Source: Deltaproteobacteria bacterium
GTDB taxonomy: Bacteria > Desulfobacterota > Desulfobulbia > Desulfobulbales > JAGXFP01
Assembly (NCBI GenBank): GCA_020056965.1
Contig: JAGVGT010000011.1
Location: forward strand, 1-42,270
Reading direction: 5' to 3'
Length of the DNA stretch: 42,270 nucleotides
Both the position numbers and the translations under genes were made by a program. Below, one piece after another: positions 1-13,102 of the stretch. Every line of letters starts with the position of its first letter. Position 1 is the stretch's first letter. The notes beneath the pieces were generated by a model. The model did no database searches and was not told the DNA's origin. It saw only the letters and a list, made by a program, of their open reading frames with translations.

Positions 1-3000
1 AACACAGCAGCTTCATCAGCGACCGGCTCGGCACCGGCTGCGGCTCTTGCCACACGAAGCATGTCGCCGCCCCGGAAAGCGGCCATCACCTCGGCTGCAA
101 CACCTGCCACGGTGATCCCAAACCGACCATCAACAACTCCAACCTGGCCAACGAAGGCAACGTTGGGGTTAGTACCGCCCTGCTTAATGGCGGATACTCT
201 TTCGCCCCGCGCCTGACCGACGGCACCGGCAAGGTGATTGGGGAAACCGGCTTTCAAACGGTGGATTGCAGCGAGTGCCACGAACTGAAGAGAACAGCGG
301 TCATTGACGGCACCCACAACGGACACGGCGCGACCTCCTTTGGCTGGAGTCCCGCCTGCATCGCCTGTCACGGCCCGATCAGCAAGGAAGTGGCCAAGGA
401 TGTGCATAAAAGCTGCGCCACCTGCCACGGACCGGAGAGCCTGAGCACCGATGACTACACGGTGCGGGTCGCCGGCACCAGCGCTTTCGGGATCGATGGC
501 ACCGCCGTCGGGGCCACCAGGTTATCCAAGTGTACCGACTGCCACAACACCAACATCGGGGCGGTGCATCATCTCAGCGAAAATGGGCTGGCCTCCTCCA
601 GCTGTACGATTTCTTGCCACGCCGTGGCCGGACACCAGGGCAACCATACCGATCTGGTCGGCGGCTATGGAAACTGCAACACCTGCCATGACGCGAATAT
701 CGGTAGCAGCTCGGGCGCACCGGTGGATCCGGCCGACAACAAGAAACATGACTATTGCGCAACCTGCCACACCCCTGGTACCAGCCTGAAAAGCCCGGGC
801 GAGGTCAACCCGGACCTGGTCATCGCCATGCCCGATGGCGGGGCCGGCAGCAACAACGGCGGCGGTAACTGCGCAACCTGCCATGACGAGTACTTCACCC
901 GCCACAGCCATGCCGATCATCGGGACCGGGTGGCCGGCAACCTGGCCTGCCTATCCTGTCATGAGCAAACGGCCGATAACGACGGTGGCGGCGTGCCGAC
1001 CAACCCTGCCGACAACAAGGTCCACGACGAGTGTTATACCTGTCATCAGAGCACCGGCGTTTTAAAGGCTGCCTACGGCAAGGCGCCAGGCATGGTTTCA
1101 CCCGGCGGTGATTGCACCATCTGTCACGGTTCGTACTTCCCCAGTCACCAGATCAACCATTTCACCCGGGTGGCCGGGACCACCAACTGCACCGGGTGCC
1201 ATACCGCCACGGCTGGCCTGCCCGGCGATATGCCGCCTGGCGACATGCCGGTTAACCCCGATGACCCTAAGGTTCACGATGGTTGCGCGACCTGTCACGA
1301 TTCCGGCACGAATCTGCTCCGAACCGCCTATGGCAAGGCCTCGGCCATGCCGGCCGGGGGCGGGGATTGCAACGGTTGCCACGGCGCCTACTTTCTGTTG
1401 CACACCAAGGCCAACCATACCGCCAGGGTGGCAATCAACGCCAACTGCGCCGGCGCCAGCTGCCACAGCAGCACCGCGGGCACCGACAACGGTATGCCGG
1501 TCAACGGCGATGACAACAAGCTCCACGATGGTTGCACCACCTGCCATGCAGACAATGGCTCACTGAAAGCCCCCTACGGCAAGGCCACGGCCATGCCAAC
1601 CGAAGGTGGGGACTGTCTGACCTGCCACACCACCATGGGGACAGGCCATACAGCGGTTCATGATTTTGCCCATGTCGACAAGCCCGCCTGTCTGAGCTGT
1701 CATCTCGATAACGTGGTAGCAGAGCACGTCACCCGGCGGGGCCTGTCCTGTTCGGTCTGCCATGACAGCAAGATTCTCGGGGTCATGGATACCATTACCG
1801 CCGGCAAGACGGGGAAGAATGTCACCTGCCAAAGCTGCCATCATGCGCAGGAGACCTACCCTGACGGCCTTGGTAAGTTTCAGGATGGCCATCACGCCAC
1901 CAGCCGATCCACCACCGGCAACTGCGCCTTCTGCCATGTGGTGGGCGCGGGCAGCAGGGCCGTGACGGAAATGTCATGTCTCAAGTGTCATGGTGCCGGG
2001 CAACTGGTGGATCCGCAGCGAGCGGGGGCAGGCGGACATGCCAACGGCCCGGCGCTTACCAAGGTCCAGGATGGCCGGGTTTGCTTGTCCTGTCATCTGG
2101 CCGCTGGTGCCGGTTACCAGGCTGGGGTGACCCCGCTGGTAACCCCTCTCCATGCCATGCCCACGTCCCCGTACCCATCGGTTGGGCCTTTGAAGAACAT
2201 CACGCTGCAATATCCCGGTCGCGAGAAGCTCAATCTTCGCTACCAAGACACGTATGCGAATGTGGCGGAAAAAAATTATGACGACAACTACGCGAACCAA
2301 CCGAACAAGCCGGTCTGGACTGGCGAAACGGTTGCACCCTATGTGCGGGTGCCGGTCAGTTCCGGAAGCAGCACCTACTGGGTGCCAACCTTCTCCACCG
2401 GTGGCCCCCGCGGAAAAGCGGCCGGCAGCGGCGGCTTGACGGTGGCCATCCAGGCCGTGGACCAAAATGGCGTCGATGCCATGCCAATTCCAGCCGAGGC
2501 CCAATGGCGCGAGGACGGCAAAGAATGGCAAGCCGGCGGAACAACCCGGAGCGGTCTTGACCCCCGGCGACATCTGGTCGAGGGCAGATTGGTTTCGGGC
2601 TGGGCGACCTCTCCGCCGGTCGGAATCGAGGTGGCGGCCAACTCCACCGCGACCACGACCGTGACCTACCAGGCCTGCCCGACCAACGCGACCCTGGCGA
2701 TCGGTCGCACCAGCGGTGACGGCAGTGGCGTAATTTCCTGGTCTTCCGAGACCCAGCAAGAGGCGTTCGAGGTTTCCGGCAATACGCCGGCCTGGGATGT
2801 GGCGTGGGAACTCGACTCCGATGGCGCCCCCGGATTCTCAGTGGTTTCCACCGGCCCCAAGAGCTGCCGGCTTGAGAAAACCGGCCCAACCCCGGCCGGC
2901 ACCTATAACTTTATCTTGAAGGCGGTCGGCTCGTCCTGCCCGGGCAACAGTGCAACCCAGGCCATGACGGTAAGCGTGGCCGGGGCCGGCAGCAAATCCC

Positions 3001-6000
3001 CGGTGGCAACTCCCTATTACGGGGTTATTCAGGACACCACCATCGATACCCTGAGCGATAGCAACGGAATTCAGCGCCTCTTTCACCTGAGCGGCAAGAC
3101 CTATGGCATTGTCTATATCAACGCCGGCCTGAAGGTGAAGACCTTTACGGTTGAGGACAACGGCACGATCAGCGATAATTTCAACCCGGTCAGCAATCTC
3201 AGTGCCTACGCGAGCAGCAGCGCCTATGACGTGACTAGGCTGTCGGATACGACCATTGCCGTGGTGCAGTATTATAGCTCTGGTACCGTGATATCTTTAG
3301 ATACTTATGTGACTGCCGATGGCGGGATGAGCTTCAGCCCGGTCGGCAGCCTGGCGTTTGCCGCCGGATCCTCCAGCCATGTTAACTCGGTGCGGATCAG
3401 GCATCTCGCCGGCGATATCTACGCGATTTTATCTCCCGGCAGCGCCCTGAAAACCGTGGCCATTACCAGTGCCGGGGCCATTACCGCCGTTGACCTCTGG
3501 AAACCGGTTTTTTCTGGCCTGACCACCAGCATCGAACACGTCGCTGGGGACATCTATGCCGCGATCTCTCTGAAAGACGGAACCTGGCAGGTGGTCACCT
3601 TCCGCATTTCGGCCGCCGGGATGATTACCAAGACGGCCATTGATTCATTCAATTTCAATGGCAGCCAGGATACGGGCGGGGTCAAGGACGGCGTGCTGGC
3701 CCGGGTCTCCGGCAATCTTTTCGCCATTTCCTATTCCTATACTTTTACAACGGCGACCAACCATTTTGAAACCACGCGCAGCGCTCTGATTACACTGACG
3801 ATCGACGATGCCGGCACGATATCCAAACAGGTCATAAACTCGTTCCCGGACGCCGGGGGTTCATACCCCATCGATGATCTGCTGGCCATTACCGACCAGG
3901 TTATGGCGGTTAAAAACGGGAGCGGAATTACGACCTATGCCATATCCCCCGCCGGTTGGATAGCGCCCCAGGCCATCGATTCCGGAGTGGGAAATATTGC
4001 AACATCCCTCGAATACCGGGATGGTTTGCATGTGGTCGGCGATGTGTATGTGTTCGCCGGCTATAACTGGATAAAGACCCTCAGGATTAACACGGCGCCC
4101 CCGCTTAGTCTGGCGGCCAGCCTCGGTTCCACCCCGGGCAGTGTCTGTAATGCGGTCGATGTTGCGGTTACCGTTACCCCGAGCGCCTCTTACCAGGGGC
4201 CATATCTCTGTGACTTTACCTGGGGAGACGGCACGGCCGAAACCGGCATCGACTGCGCCACCAGCCACCTCTATCCGGCCGGAACTGAACCCACCGCCAA
4301 TGTGACCTGGACCGTGCGGAACAGCGATGGATTCACCCTGCAGTATCCTGAGCCCCGGACCGATACCATCACGCTGAATCGGGATCTGGAGGGCGACGGA
4401 ATTTGCGAGGGCGACCTTTGTCCGAACGAAGCTCCTGATGATGTCGATGGGGATGGATACTGCGCCGGAACCGGCTTTGCCGCTCCCATGCTGGGCGACC
4501 ATGATCCTTGTCCGAACGAGGCGCCGGATGACGGTGACGGCGACGGGTTCTGCGCCGGCGCCGGTTTCCTGGCCCCGCTGCTGAGCGACCAGGATAATTG
4601 TCCGGCCATCGCTAATCCCCAGCAAGAGGATAGCGATGCGGATGGGGTCGGTGATCCCTGTGACGCCTGTCCGGAGGATTCGATCAACGATCCCGATGGC
4701 GATCTGATCTGCGCCGGGACGGTCTTCCTGGCGCCCAAGGTTGCCGGCCTGGACAATTGCCCTGCCCTGGCGAATCCCGCCCAGGTGGATGACGACGGGG
4801 ATGAGGTCGGCGATGGTTGCGACAACTGCCCGAGCACGGCCAATCCGCTCCAGGAAGATATCGACGGCGACGGCCTTGGCGACGCCTGTGACGGGGCGAA
4901 TATCTATGCCGAGATCACGGTTACCGACGAGATTGCCCCAGCTAATGATCTTGACCTGCCGTTTGACGACACCGTTGAGGAATTGACCAGCGAGAAGACG
5001 ATCACCATCAAAAATGAAGCCGCCGCCACGGCCAACCTGCTGGTCGGCGCCATCGCGACCGGCAATCCCTTGGCTGCGCCGTTTTCGCTCATCTCCGACT
5101 CCTGTTCCGGCCAGAGTATTGCGCCAAACGCCAGTTGCAGTTTCACGGTTCGTTTTGCTCCGGCCGCTCTGGGAACCTATAGCGACAGCTTTGATATCCC
5201 CAGCAACGACCACAACGAAAATCTGCTAACCATCAGGGTTAGTGGTCGAAAGAAAACACCCCAGTTCGCCTATGTCGCCCACAACAAGGGTACGGCTTCC
5301 GTTATTCGGACTTTTGACGATACCCTGATTAAAACGGTTTCGTACCATGCCGACCCGGGAGGCAACGGGATCGGCAACGGGATTGCCATACCGGCGGACA
5401 ACGCCAAGGTCTATATCGCAAATTATTACGGTGGAGATTATTCAGTACTGAATACCGCCAACGACTCATATGCGACGGTTTCTTCGGGTGGCACGCAGGG
5501 CGCGGCCTTGAGTCCGAACGGCGCCTATCTGTATGTCACGAAGTTAGCGAGCAAACAGGTGGGGGTCTATCGCACCTCTGATCAGGTCAATATTGCCAAC
5601 ATCGATCTTGGTTCCGGCATCTCCCCCTCCGGCATTGCCGCCAGCCCGGATGGCTCCCGGATCTATGTGACCAGCAGTGCGACACCCGGTAAAGTCTTGG
5701 TGATTCGAACGTCTGATTACTCGGTGAGCAACACGATCACAGTCGGCAGTTATCCCAATGGTGTGGCCGTCAGTCCGGACAGCCGCTATGTCTATGTCAG
5801 CAACCGGGGCAGCGGCGCCGCCTCTACCGTCTCGATCATCCGGGCGGCTGATCTGGTCGTCGAGCCCACCATCCCCGTCGGCATCTATCCTTATGGCCTA
5901 GCCGTCACTCCAGATGGCAGTTACCTGTACGTGGCCAACGGCGGCAGCGGTTCGGTGTCGGCGGTTCGTCTGGACAACAAGGCGGTGACCACCATTACCG

Positions 6001-9000
6001 GCATTACCGGCGCCAGGGGCATCTCGATCACTCCGGACGGCAGCAAGGTCTACGTCACTTCCAGTTCAGCGACCGACCGCTCGGTTCGGGTCATCAGTAC
6101 CGCCAGCAAGTCGGTGATCAAGACCATCGCCGTGGCGCCGGGCGGGGAAATTCGTGATTCTTACGCCATCGGCAGATTCATCGCCTCGGTCGATCCGGCC
6201 CAGTCCGCCCCGGATATCACGGTAAGCGATCCGGTCGGGGCGACAGATGACTCAGGCCTGGACTTTGGCGGCGTCTACGAGGGGCACGCCTCGGCCAAGA
6301 AAACGGTGACGATCACTAACAACGGCAATGCCAACCTGGTTCTCGGCACCCTGGGGGCGATGCATCCTCTGGGAGCAAATTTTGCCAAGATCACTGACAC
6401 CTGTTCCGGCCAGACCCTGGTTCCGGGAAACAGTTGTACCTTCAGCCTCAGCTTCACTCCGACGGCAACCGGGGCATCAACCAAATTCTATGACAGCATC
6501 GACATCCCCAACAACGACCCCGATCAGAATCCTACCACGGTCTCGGTGAGCGGTCTAAGTACGGTGTCCGATATCACCGTCACCGACGAACTGGTGGATG
6601 TAAATGATCTGAACCTTCCCTTTGGCGACCGCACGGCGGGCACCACCCTCTCCCGCCTGGTCACCGTCACCAACAACGGTAACGGCGGGCTGGTGATGGG
6701 AACCATCGGCACCGGCAACCCACTGGCCGAGCCATTCTCGGTAACGACCGACACCTGTAGCGACAAAGCCCTGCCGACGGGGGCCAGCTGTACTTTCAGT
6801 GTGATCTTCAGCCCGGTTGGCGAAGGTCTCTTTAACGACACCTTTGCCTTACCCAATAACGACCCGGATGAAAACCCGGTGACCATGACGGTAAGCGGCG
6901 CCGGCACCAGCGCCGGCCCGGATATCACCGTGACCGATGTATATGCGGCATCCTCATTGCAGAATACCACCCTTGATTTCGGTTATTTCGACGTCAACTC
7001 CTCTTATCGGGATAAAACCCTCTACCTCAGAAACGACGGCACGGCCCCCCTCGACATCACGGCCGTCTCCCTGACCACTGATCCCCGCTCGTTCAGCCTT
7101 CTCACCGACAACTGTACCGGCCATTCGCTGCCCACCACCTGGCCCGCCAACACCTGCAGTGTCGTCCTCCGTTTTGACCCCACCACCACTGCGGTTGAAG
7201 CCTTTCAGGCCAGCCTGCGGGTAACGAGCAGCGATGCCGATGAAGGCCAGGTTGATGTGGCCCTGAACGGCAGGGGCACCCAATCGCAGTACGCCTTTAT
7301 CACCAACAACTACACCTTCGGAGGAGGGGTCTGCCGGAACCAGATCGCTGACGGCGGGGACGGCTGCGCGCCGACCTACTCCATTACGCCGATTGCCATC
7401 TCCTTCGCGGCGGACGGCGCGTTAACCAATACCTCCCTGCCCAACCTTTCCACCGGCGCCGGCTTCCCGCCCTATGGCGTGGCAGCGACCCCGCCTTATA
7501 CCTTTTTCACCATTCCGGACGGCAACCAGGTGCGGGTCTATTCCACGCAGGGCAGGTATCAGGTGGGCGCAGCTATCAGCGTGGGGACCAACCCCCAAGG
7601 AGTGGCGGCCTCGCCTGACGGCAACTATGTATACGTGGCCAACACCGGTAGCGGTACGGTCAGCGTCCTCAACCAGAAATCGCCTTTCAACCTGCTGGCA
7701 ACCGTGACGGTTGGGGCCGGTCCCTTCGGGATTGACGTGTCGCCGGACAGCGCCCTGGTTTACGTGACGAACTCCACCGCCAACACCGTTTCGGTGATTG
7801 ATGCCGCTTCCAACACCGTGCTGGGCGAGCCCATCCCGGTCGGCAGCACCCCGCAAGGCCTGGCCGTCTCGCCGGATGGTTCAAAAGTTTATGTCGTCAA
7901 CATGTACAGCAACAATGTCTCGGTGATTCAAACCTCGGACCATACGGTGGCTTTCACCATCACCGGATTGTCATGGCCCTATGGCGTAGCCTTCACTCCG
8001 AACGGCGAGTACGCCTATGTCGGCAATACCGGCAACAGCACAGTGTCGGTGATCCGGACTAGCGATAATTCGGTGAGCAGCACGGTCAGCAATATTTACT
8101 CACCCAAAGGCGTAGCCGCGACGGTCGACGGTAAATATATCTATGTGGCGTCCTGGTCCATGACCACCTCGGCGGCTGATCCGGCCGGTGGTGACGTCTT
8201 TGTTATCCGGACTTCCGACAACACGGTGGTCGCCTCCGTCCCCACCGCTAAAGGTTCGTACGCCCTGGGCCGATTCATCACCACCGGCTCGGCCTATGAT
8301 GTGGATGGGGACGGCATTGGTGACCTCATCGATGTTTGTCCGAACAATGCCGGCTCCTGTTTGGAGACGCCGACTCTTACCGCGCCGACGGCGACCGCAA
8401 TCGGCAGCACCACGGCAACCCTGGGGGCATCGATTGTGGCCAACGGGGTGAACGTCTCCGAGCGTGGCACGGTCTGGGGGACCTCGGTTAATCCGACGGT
8501 CAACCCCTTATCGGCAGGGGGGACCGCCACCGGGATTTTCAGCCAGGCGCGCAGCGGGCTACCGGCCGGCACCAAGATCTATTACCGCGGAAAGGCGACC
8601 GACAACGCCGGGATCGGCTACTCGCCCGATGGCAGCTTCTATACGGAGCCAGCCACCCAGGCCGCCGGTGTAAGCTTTTCGGCCATCAGCCAAACGGGCA
8701 TGACGGTGAACTGGAGCCGCGGCAGTGGCGAAGGGGTTATCGTGCTGATGCGATCAGGCTCGGCGGTCAACGCCGACCCGGTCGATGGATTCTATTCCGC
8801 CTATACGCCTGACCCGACCTTTGGCAACGTGACCGCCCAAATCGGCACCGGCAATTATCTCGTCTACAAAGGGACCGGCACCAGTGTGGCCGTGACCGGA
8901 CTGACTCTGGGAACCACCTACTACGTGGCGGTTTACGAATATCAGGGGCTTGTCGATAATGCGGGAGTGGACCAAGGCACCAACTACAAACCCGGCGCGG

Positions 9001-12000
9001 CAATCGGCAGCCAGATCACCAACTCCTTGCCTCCGGTCCTGACCGCGCCGACCGCGACCGCCATCACCAGCACCACGGCCACCCTGGGGGCTAATATTAC
9101 CGGTGGGGATTACCTCACCGCCCGCGGTTCGGTCTGGGGCACCGCGCCGAATCCGACCGGTAATCTCTTGACGGAAGGGGGAACTGCCATTGGCCTCTTC
9201 ACAAAGGCACAAACCGGACTGACGGCCGGCACCAAGATCTACCATCGCGGCTTCGCAACCAATAGCGGGGGAACCGCATACTCGCCCGACGGCAGTTTCT
9301 ATACGGAGCCGGCCACCCAGGCCTCCGGAGTGACCTTTACCGCTGTCGGCGTGACGGGCATGACCATCAACTGGACCCGCGGCAGCGGGGACGGGGTGAT
9401 GGTTTTGATGAAATCCGGCGCGGCGGTAAGCTCCGCCCCGGCCGATGGCGTCCATGCCGGCTATTCGGCGGCCCCGGCCTTTGGCACCGGCAGCCTGATC
9501 GGCAGCGGCAATTATGTCGTCTACCAAGGGACCGACAGCAGTGTGACCGTGACCGGGCTGACTCTGGGCACCACATACTACGTGGCTGTCCATGAGTATC
9601 AGGGGACTATCGATACCGCCGGGGTGGATCAGGGCACCAACTACAAAACCACCCCGGCCACCGGCAGCCGAATGACGGTCGGTATTCCGACCTTCTACTC
9701 GGCGGTCTCGGCGACGGCACTGACCGGCACCACGGCGACCCTGGGGGCAAATCTCAGTTCCGATGGTGGCGCCCCGCTCACCGAACGGGGCACGCTCTGG
9801 CAGGGTTCCTCACCTCCGACCATCAATGTCCTCGCAGAAGGCGGGACCGGCATCGGGCTGTTCAGCCAGACCCGGACCGTGCCGGCCAATGCCAAGATCT
9901 ATTATCGCGCCTATGCGACCAATATCGCCGGGACCGCCTACTCCCCGGAGGGCAGTTTCTACACCGAGCCGTCCAATCAAGTCTCGGCGCTCAGTACTAC
10001 GGTGGCGGGACCGACCAGTCTGACCGTGAATTGGACGCGGGGTAACGGCGATGGCGCCATTCTGCTGATGCGCAAGGATGCGCCGGTGAACGCGGCCCCG
10101 GTCGACGGGGTCTATACCGGTTATGTGGCCAGCACGGTATTCGGCAGCGGCACCCAGATCGGCAGCGGCAACTATGTAATCCACCGGGGGTTCGGCACCA
10201 GTATCACCGTGACCGGGCTAATTGAAGGCGCCACCTATCACGTGGCGGCCTATGAGTACAAAGGCTATATCGACAGCTCCGGGGTGAACCTCGGCACCAA
10301 CTACCTGCCTACGGCGACCACCGCCAACCATCCAAGCATCATTGCCTCGACGGCCACATCAATCACCAGCACCTCGGCGATGATGGGGGCGAATGTGACC
10401 TCCATCGGCGGCGCCCCGCTCAGCGAGCGCGGCGTGGTCTGGGCAACCTCGGCGTTCCCGACCCTGGCGACCGGCAACGTGGTGGCGGAAGGCAATACCA
10501 GCACGGGCGTCTTCAACCAGACGATCAGCGGACTGCCGCCCGGCACGAGGATCTACTATCGCGGTTATGCTACCAACAGCGTGGGGACCAGTTACTCGCC
10601 CAGCGGCAGTTTCCATACCGAACCGGCCAGCCAGGCCGCCGGGGTGAACTTCACCGCAGTCAGCCAGACCAGCATGACCGTAAACTGGACGCGGGGCAGT
10701 GGCGATGGCGTTTTCGTCCTGCTCAGACCAGGCTCGCCGGTCAACGCCGAACCGGTCGACGGGACCTTTACCAATTACACCAACTATATCTATCCCTACG
10801 CCTACGCCTCCAGCTCGCAGGTCGGCAGCGGCAATTATGTGGTGTACCGAAGCCTCGGCACCAGCGTGACCTTGAGCGGTCTGACCGCCGGCGTCACTTA
10901 TCACGTGGCGGTGGTTGAGTATGCGGCGAACGGGAGCTACAACAGTTCGGGGGCGGACCAGGGCGTCAACTACCTGTCGCCCATGGCCACCGGCAGTCAG
11001 ACGACCACCTCGGTGCCGCCCCTCGCTGCCCCGTCCGCAACCGCCATCACCAGCACCACGGCGACTCTGGGGGCGGATGTCTCCGCCAATGGCGGTTCGG
11101 CTATTACCGCCCGCGGTACGGTCTGGGGGACTTCGACTAACCCGACCGGTAATCCGTTGGCCGAAGGCGGCACCACAACCGGGAGCTTCAGCCAGGCCCG
11201 GACCGGGCTGACGGCCGGGACGAAGATATACTATCGCGGCTATGCCACCAATAGTCTGGGAACCGGGTACTCCGCGGGCGGCAGTTTCTATACCGAACCG
11301 GCCACCCAGGCCTCCCTGGGGACTTTCACTGCAGTCGGCACAACGGGCATGACCGTGAACTGGACACGGGGGACCGGCGACGGCGTTATCGTCCTGATGC
11401 GAGAGGGTTCGGCGGTGGACTCCGATCCGGCCGACGGGGCCTATTCAGGTTATACGGCAAATCCGATATTCGGCAGCGGCAGCGAGATCGGCACCGCCAC
11501 CGGTAGTTACGTGGTCTACAAAGGTACCGGCACCAGCGTGCCGGTTACCGGACTGACAACCGGCGCGACCTATTACCTGGCGGTCTACGAGTACAAGGGA
11601 ACAGTGGACACTGCGGGAGTTGACCAGGGGACCAACTACAAGACCCCGGCTTCCACAGGCAACGAGGCAACTGACCCGCTGCCGACCCTTGTGATCCCGA
11701 CGGCAACAACAATAGACAGCACCACGGCGATTCTGGGGGCAAATGTGACGGCCATCGGCAGCTCAGCCATCACCGAGCGCGGCACGGTCTGGGGAATCTC
11801 GGCGAACCCGACCGGTAATGGCGCGGCGGCGGCCGGGACCACCACCGGAATCTTCACCCATTTGAGATCATCATTGCCGTCCGGCTCGAAAATATACTAT
11901 CGCGGCTACGCGACCAATGGCTCCGGCACCGGCTATTCCCCGGACGGCAGTTTCTACACGGAGCCGTCCACCCAGGCAGCAGGCGTAAATTTCACCTCGG

Positions 12001-12869
12001 TCGGCGAAACGGCCATGACCATAAACTGGTCGCGCGGCAACGGCGATGGAGTCATCGTCTTGATGAAACAGGACTCAGCGGTGGATTTTGATCCGGCGGA
12101 CGGCACCTATTCCTACACAGCAAACACGACCTTCCGCAATGGCAGCCAGATCGGCGGGGGCAACTATGTCGTGTACCAGGGTGAAGGCACCAGCGTGGCC
12201 GTCACCGGACTAACCGCCGGTACCACCTATTACCTGGCGGTATATGAATATAAGGGGGTTTCCGACACCAACTTTGCGGACCAGGGCACCAACTACAAAT
12301 CCGCACCGGCCACCTCCACCCAGGCAACCGCCAATAGCTCCGCCATTGGCCAGGTTACTTTCGGCTATTCGACCTCCACCCCCAATATCGGGACGCTGCC
12401 GGCCATTGCCAATCTTGGGAATGGCCATTACACACTCACGGTCCCGAATGGGGCTACGGTATTTTATGCCACCGTAAATGGCGCGGGAGGCGGCGGTGGT
12501 GACTGGGCCGGCAGCAATGAGTTGCCCGGCTCGGCAGGCGGTTCTTCCCGGATAGTCTATTCATCAGCCACCCTGTGTACCGCTCTTGGTGGTGGTGCCG
12601 GTCGAGTTGGCGTTGACGGGGCCGCCGGTTCCTCTTCTGTTGACGGGACCAAGTTTACAACCACAAACATTGTCGATGGAGGAGGATCCTATGGTGGCTA
12701 CGGCAGTGACAACGATGGCTGTGGGGCGGGTGGCAATGGCGCGCAACGCGTAGGGTATTTTGCTGTTGCCAGCGGAAACCTTGTTGATATTTATGTCGGC
12801 AACGGCGGTGCTGCAGGCGGGGGTGATGCCGGTGCGGGTGACGCCGGCTCGGTGGTAATCAGTTGGTAA
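1..12869 (+). CDS. Giant multiheme c-type cytochrome with propeller, choice-of-anchor-D and FN3-like modules (5' end outside window)
   Basis: The frame is open from base 3, with CxxCH motifs at 39-53 and 96-110, so the GTG at 234 is not the real start; more than 4280 codons are visible. The heme region (about 39-2095) has 23 CxxCH motifs plus one CX3CH (CTISCH) and one CX4CH (CAGASCH). Then come an Ig-like stretch (about 2620-2985), a possible propeller (3000-4100), a PKD-like domain (4108-4380), thrombospondin-3 Ca-binding repeats (4381-4900), choice-of-anchor-D domains (about 4907-5255, 6208-6560, 6566-6910, 6917-7280), YncE-type propellers (5260-6200, 7285-8290), six FN3-like units (8372-12340) and a Gly-rich tail. 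Family knowledge: such proteins are exported, and multiheme parts carry electrons. I infer an outer-surface electron-transfer and adhesion protein. No signal peptide or sorting tail is visible. The next gene starts 233 bases downstream. Confidence 0.9.
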   Translation, partial: HSSFISDRLGTGCGSCHTKHVAAPESGHHLGCNTCHGDPKPTINNSNLANEGNVGVSTALLNGGYSFAPRLTDGTGKVIGETGFQTVDCSECHELKRTAVIDGTHNGHGATSFGWSPACIACHGPISKEVAKDVHKSCATCHGPESLSTDDYTVRVAGTSAFGIDGTAVGATRLSKCTDCHNTNIGAVHHLSENGLASSSCTISCHAVAGHQGNHTDLVGGYGNCNTCHDANIGSSSGAPVDPADNKKHDYCATCHTPGTSLKSPGEVNPDLVIAMPDGGAGSNNGGGNCATCHDEYFTRHSHADHRDRVAGNLACLSCHEQTADNDGGGVPTNPADNKVHDECYTCHQSTGVLKAAYGKAPGMVSPGGDCTICHGSYFPSHQINHFTRVAGTTNCTGCHTATAGLPGDMPPGDMPVNPDDPKVHDGCATCHDSGTNLLRTAYGKASAMPAGGGDCNGCHGAYFLLHTKANHTARVAINANCAGASCHSSTAGTDNGMPVNGDDNKLHDGCTTCHADNGSLKAPYGKATAMPTEGGDCLTCHTTMGTGHTAVHDFAHVDKPACLSCHLDNVVAEHVTRRGLSCSVCHDSKILGVMDTITAGKTGKNVTCQSCHHAQETYPDGLGKFQDGHHATSRSTTGNCAFCHVVGAGSRAVTEMSCLKCHGAGQLVDPQRAGAGGHANGPALTKVQDGRVCLSCHLAAGAGYQAGVTPLVTPLHAMPTSPYPSVGPLKNITLQYPGREKLNLRYQDTYANVAEKNYDDNYANQPNKPVWTGETVAPYVRVPVSSGSSTYWVPTFSTGGPRGKAAGSGGLTVAIQAVDQNGVDAMPIPAEAQWREDGKEWQAGGTTRSGLDPRRHLVEGRLVSGWATSPPVGIEVAANSTATTTVTYQACPTNATLAIGRTSGDGSGVISWSSETQQEAFEVSGNTPAWDVAWELDSDGAPGFSVVSTGPKSCRLEKTGPTPAGTYNFILKAVGSSCPGNSATQAMTVSVAGAGSKSPVATPYYGVIQDTTIDTLSDSNGIQRLFHLSGKTYGIVYINAGLKVKTFTVEDNGTISDNFNPVSNLSAYASSSAYDVTRLSDTTIAVVQYYSSGTVISLDTYVTADGGMSFSPVGSLAFAAGSSSHVNSVRIRHLAGDIYAILSPGSALKTVAITSAGAITAVDLWKPVFSGLTTSIEHVAGDIYAAISLKDGTWQVVTFRISAAGMITKTAIDSFNFNGSQDTGGVKDGVLARVSGNLFAISYSYTFTTATNHFETTRSALITLTIDDAGTISKQVINSFPDAGGSYPIDDLLAITDQVMAVKNGSGITTYAISPAGWIAPQAIDSGVGNIATSLEYRDGLHVVGDVYVFAGYNWIKTLRINTAPPLSLAASLGSTPGSVCNAVDVAVTVTPSASYQGPYLCDFTWGDGTAETGIDCATSHLYPAGTEPTANVTWTVRNSDGFTLQYPEPRTDTITLNRDLEGDGICEGDLCPNEAPDDVDGDGYCAGTGFAAPMLGDHDPCPNEAPDDGDGDGFCAGAGFLAPLLSDQDNCPAIANPQQEDSDADGVGDPCDACPEDSINDPDGDLICAGTVFLAPKVAGLDNCPALANPAQVDDDGDEVGDGCDNCPSTANPLQEDIDGDGLGDACDGANIYAEITVTDEIAPANDLDLPFDDTVEELTSEKTITIKNEAAATANLLVGAIATGNPLAAPFSLISDSCSGQSIAPNASCSFTVRFAPAALGTYSDSFDIPSNDHNENLLTIRVSGRKKTPQFAYVAHNKGTASVIRTFDDTLIKTVSYHADPGGNGIGNGIAIPADNAKVYIANYYGGDYSVLNTANDSYATVSSGGTQGAALSPNGAYLYVTKLASKQVGVYRTSDQVNIANIDLGSGISPSGIAASPDGSRIYVTSSATPGKVLVIRTSDYSVSNTITVGSYPNGVAVSPDSRYVYVSNRGSGAASTVSIIRAADLVVEPTIPVGIYPYGLAVTPDGSYLYVANGGSGSVSAVRLDNKAVTTITGITGARGISITPDGSKVYVTSSSATDRSVRVISTASKSVIKTIAVAPGGEIRDSYAIGRFIASVDPAQSAPDITVSDPVGATDDSGLDFGGVYEGHASAKKTVTITNNGNANLVLGTLGAMHPLGANFAKITDTCSGQTLVPGNSCTFSLSFTPTATGASTKFYDSIDIPNNDPDQNPTTVSVSGLSTVSDITVTDELVDVNDLNLPFGDRTAGTTLSRLVTVTNNGNGGLVMGTIGTGNPLAEPFSVTTDTCSDKALPTGASCTFSVIFSPVGEGLFNDTFALPNNDPDENPVTMTVSGAGTSAGPDITVTDVYAASSLQNTTLDFGYFDVNSSYRDKTLYLRNDGTAPLDITAVSLTTDPRSFSLLTDNCTGHSLPTTWPANTCSVVLRFDPTTTAVEAFQASLRVTSSDADEGQVDVALNGRGTQSQYAFITNNYTFGGGVCRNQIADGGDGCAPTYSITPIAISFAADGALTNTSLPNLSTGAGFPPYGVAATPPYTFFTIPDGNQVRVYSTQGRYQVGAAISVGTNPQGVAASPDGNYVYVANTGSGTVSVLNQKSPFNLLATVTVGAGPFGIDVSPDSALVYVTNSTANTVSVIDAASNTVLGEPIPVGSTPQGLAVSPDGSKVYVVNMYSNNVSVIQTSDHTVAFTITGLSWPYGVAFTPNGEYAYVGNTGNSTVSVIRTSDNSVSSTVSNIYSPKGVAATVDGKYIYVASWSMTTSAADPAGGDVFVIRTSDNTVVASVPTAKGSYALGRFITTGSAYDVDGDGIGDLIDVCPNNAGSCLETPTLTAPTATAIGSTTATLGASIVANGVNVSERGTVWGTSVNPTVNPLSAGGTATGIFSQARSGLPAGTKIYYRGKATDNAGIGYSPDGSFYTEPATQAAGVSFSAISQTGMTVNWSRGSGEGVIVLMRSGSAVNADPVDGFYSAYTPDPTFGNVTAQIGTGNYLVYKGTGTSVAVTGLTLGTTYYVAVYEYQGLVDNAGVDQGTNYKPGAAIGSQITNSLPPVLTAPTATAITSTTATLGANITGGDYLTARGSVWGTAPNPTGNLLTEGGTAIGLFTKAQTGLTAGTKIYHRGFATNSGGTAYSPDGSFYTEPATQASGVTFTAVGVTGMTINWTRGSGDGVMVLMKSGAAVSSAPADGVHAGYSAAPAFGTGSLIGSGNYVVYQGTDSSVTVTGLTLGTTYYVAVHEYQGTIDTAGVDQGTNYKTTPATGSRMTVGIPTFYSAVSATALTGTTATLGANLSSDGGAPLTERGTLWQGSSPPTINVLAEGGTGIGLFSQTRTVPANAKIYYRAYATNIAGTAYSPEGSFYTEPSNQVSALSTTVAGPTSLTVNWTRGNGDGAILLMRKDAPVNAAPVDGVYTGYVASTVFGSGTQIGSGNYVIHRGFGTSITVTGLIEGATYHVAAYEYKGYIDSSGVNLGTNYLPTATTANHPSIIASTATSITSTSAMMGANVTSIGGAPLSERGVVWATSAFPTLATGNVVAEGNTSTGVFNQTISGLPPGTRIYYRGYATNSVGTSYSPSGSFHTEPASQAAGVNFTAVSQTSMTVNWTRGSGDGVFVLLRPGSPVNAEPVDGTFTNYTNYIYPYAYASSSQVGSGNYVVYRSLGTSVTLSGLTAGVTYHVAVVEYAANGSYNSSGADQGVNYLSPMATGSQTTTSVPPLAAPSATAITSTTATLGADVSANGGSAITARGTVWGTSTNPTGNPLAEGGTTTGSFSQARTGLTAGTKIYYRGYATNSLGTGYSAGGSFYTEPATQASLGTFTAVGTTGMTVNWTRGTGDGVIVLMREGSAVDSDPADGAYSGYTANPIFGSGSEIGTATGSYVVYKGTGTSVPVTGLTTGATYYLAVYEYKGTVDTAGVDQGTNYKTPASTGNEATDPLPTLVIPTATTIDSTTAILGANVTAIGSSAITERGTVWGISANPTGNGAAAAGTTTGIFTHLRSSLPSGSKIYYRGYATNGSGTGYSPDGSFYTEPSTQAAGVNFTSVGETAMTINWSRGNGDGVIVLMKQDSAVDFDPADGTYSYTANTTFRNGSQIGGGNYVVYQGEGTSVAVTGLTAGTTYYLAVYEYKGVSDTNFADQGTNYKSAPATSTQATANSSAIGQVTFGYSTSTPNIGTLPAIANLGNGHYTLTVPNGATVFYATVNGAGGGGGDWAGSNELPGSAGGSSRIVYSSATLCTALGGGAGRVGVDGAAGSSSVDGTKFTTTNIVDGGGSYGGYGSDNDGCGAGGNGAQRVGYFAVASGNLVDIYVGNGGAAGGGDAGAGDAGSVVISW
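718..1660 (+). repeat. Tandem triheme modules of about 83 residues in the giant cytochrome
   Basis: Four related units begin near 718, 1003, 1255 and 1503 with an N-P/G-x-D-(N/P)-K-x-H-D-x-C-x-T-C-H pattern. The last three spacings are about 250 bp. Each full unit has three heme sites in the order CxTCH, (G)GDCxxCHG, then NCxxCH. In the third unit the last site is CX4CH (CAGASCH). The earlier part (234-700) is a more diverged version. This looks like growth of a heme chain by internal duplication. Confidence 0.75.
8372..12340 (+). repeat. Six tandem FN3-like repeat units of about 660 bp
   Basis: Units start near 8372, 9038, 9697, 10339, 11023 and 11689. Each encodes about 215-225 residues made of two beta-sandwich halves. 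Markers recur in the same order: TATLGA near the start, a [12 protein letters not shown] strand, [10 protein letters not shown] in the middle, a TVNWTRG-like strand, GNYVVY, and V-x-x-G-TNY at the end. The units are similar at the DNA level but not identical, consistent with old tandem duplication with partial homogenisation. Short-read assemblies can collapse such arrays. Confidence 0.85.
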
Positions 12870-13102
12870 TTTTCGGATGGCTGAACAAGGAACAGGTTGT
12901 ATTTTATTTGTGTTTATCGGTGGTTCCCTGGCATGATGACAGTTGTTTGAGAGTTAGGAGTTACCCCAGCCGGTTTCTGGTGTGGCGGCTTTGGCTGGGC
13001 GACCTGGAGACTGACGCTGAGGGGAGGCAACGGTCCCGCCCCTGACATCAGCTCGGCCGGAATGATGCCGGAAAAACCGTTGAGATTAAGAGGGCAAGCG
13101 GT

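Noticed and set aside
234..236. GTG at 234 as start of the giant gene
   Set aside because: The frame is open to base 3 and holds two more CxxCH motifs (39-53, 96-110), so the gene begins outside the window.
3861..5213. 450-codon minus-strand ORF inside the giant gene
   Set aside because: It is an antisense shadow of the TSP3/anchor-D region in GC-rich DNA; the + frame has clear domains.
8372..12340. Repeat array as CRISPR
   Set aside because: Units are about 660 bp, in frame and coding; there are no short repeats with unique spacers.
12863..13045. 60-codon ORF after the giant gene
   Set aside because: No family features, overlaps the stop of the giant gene and lacks a convincing ribosome site.
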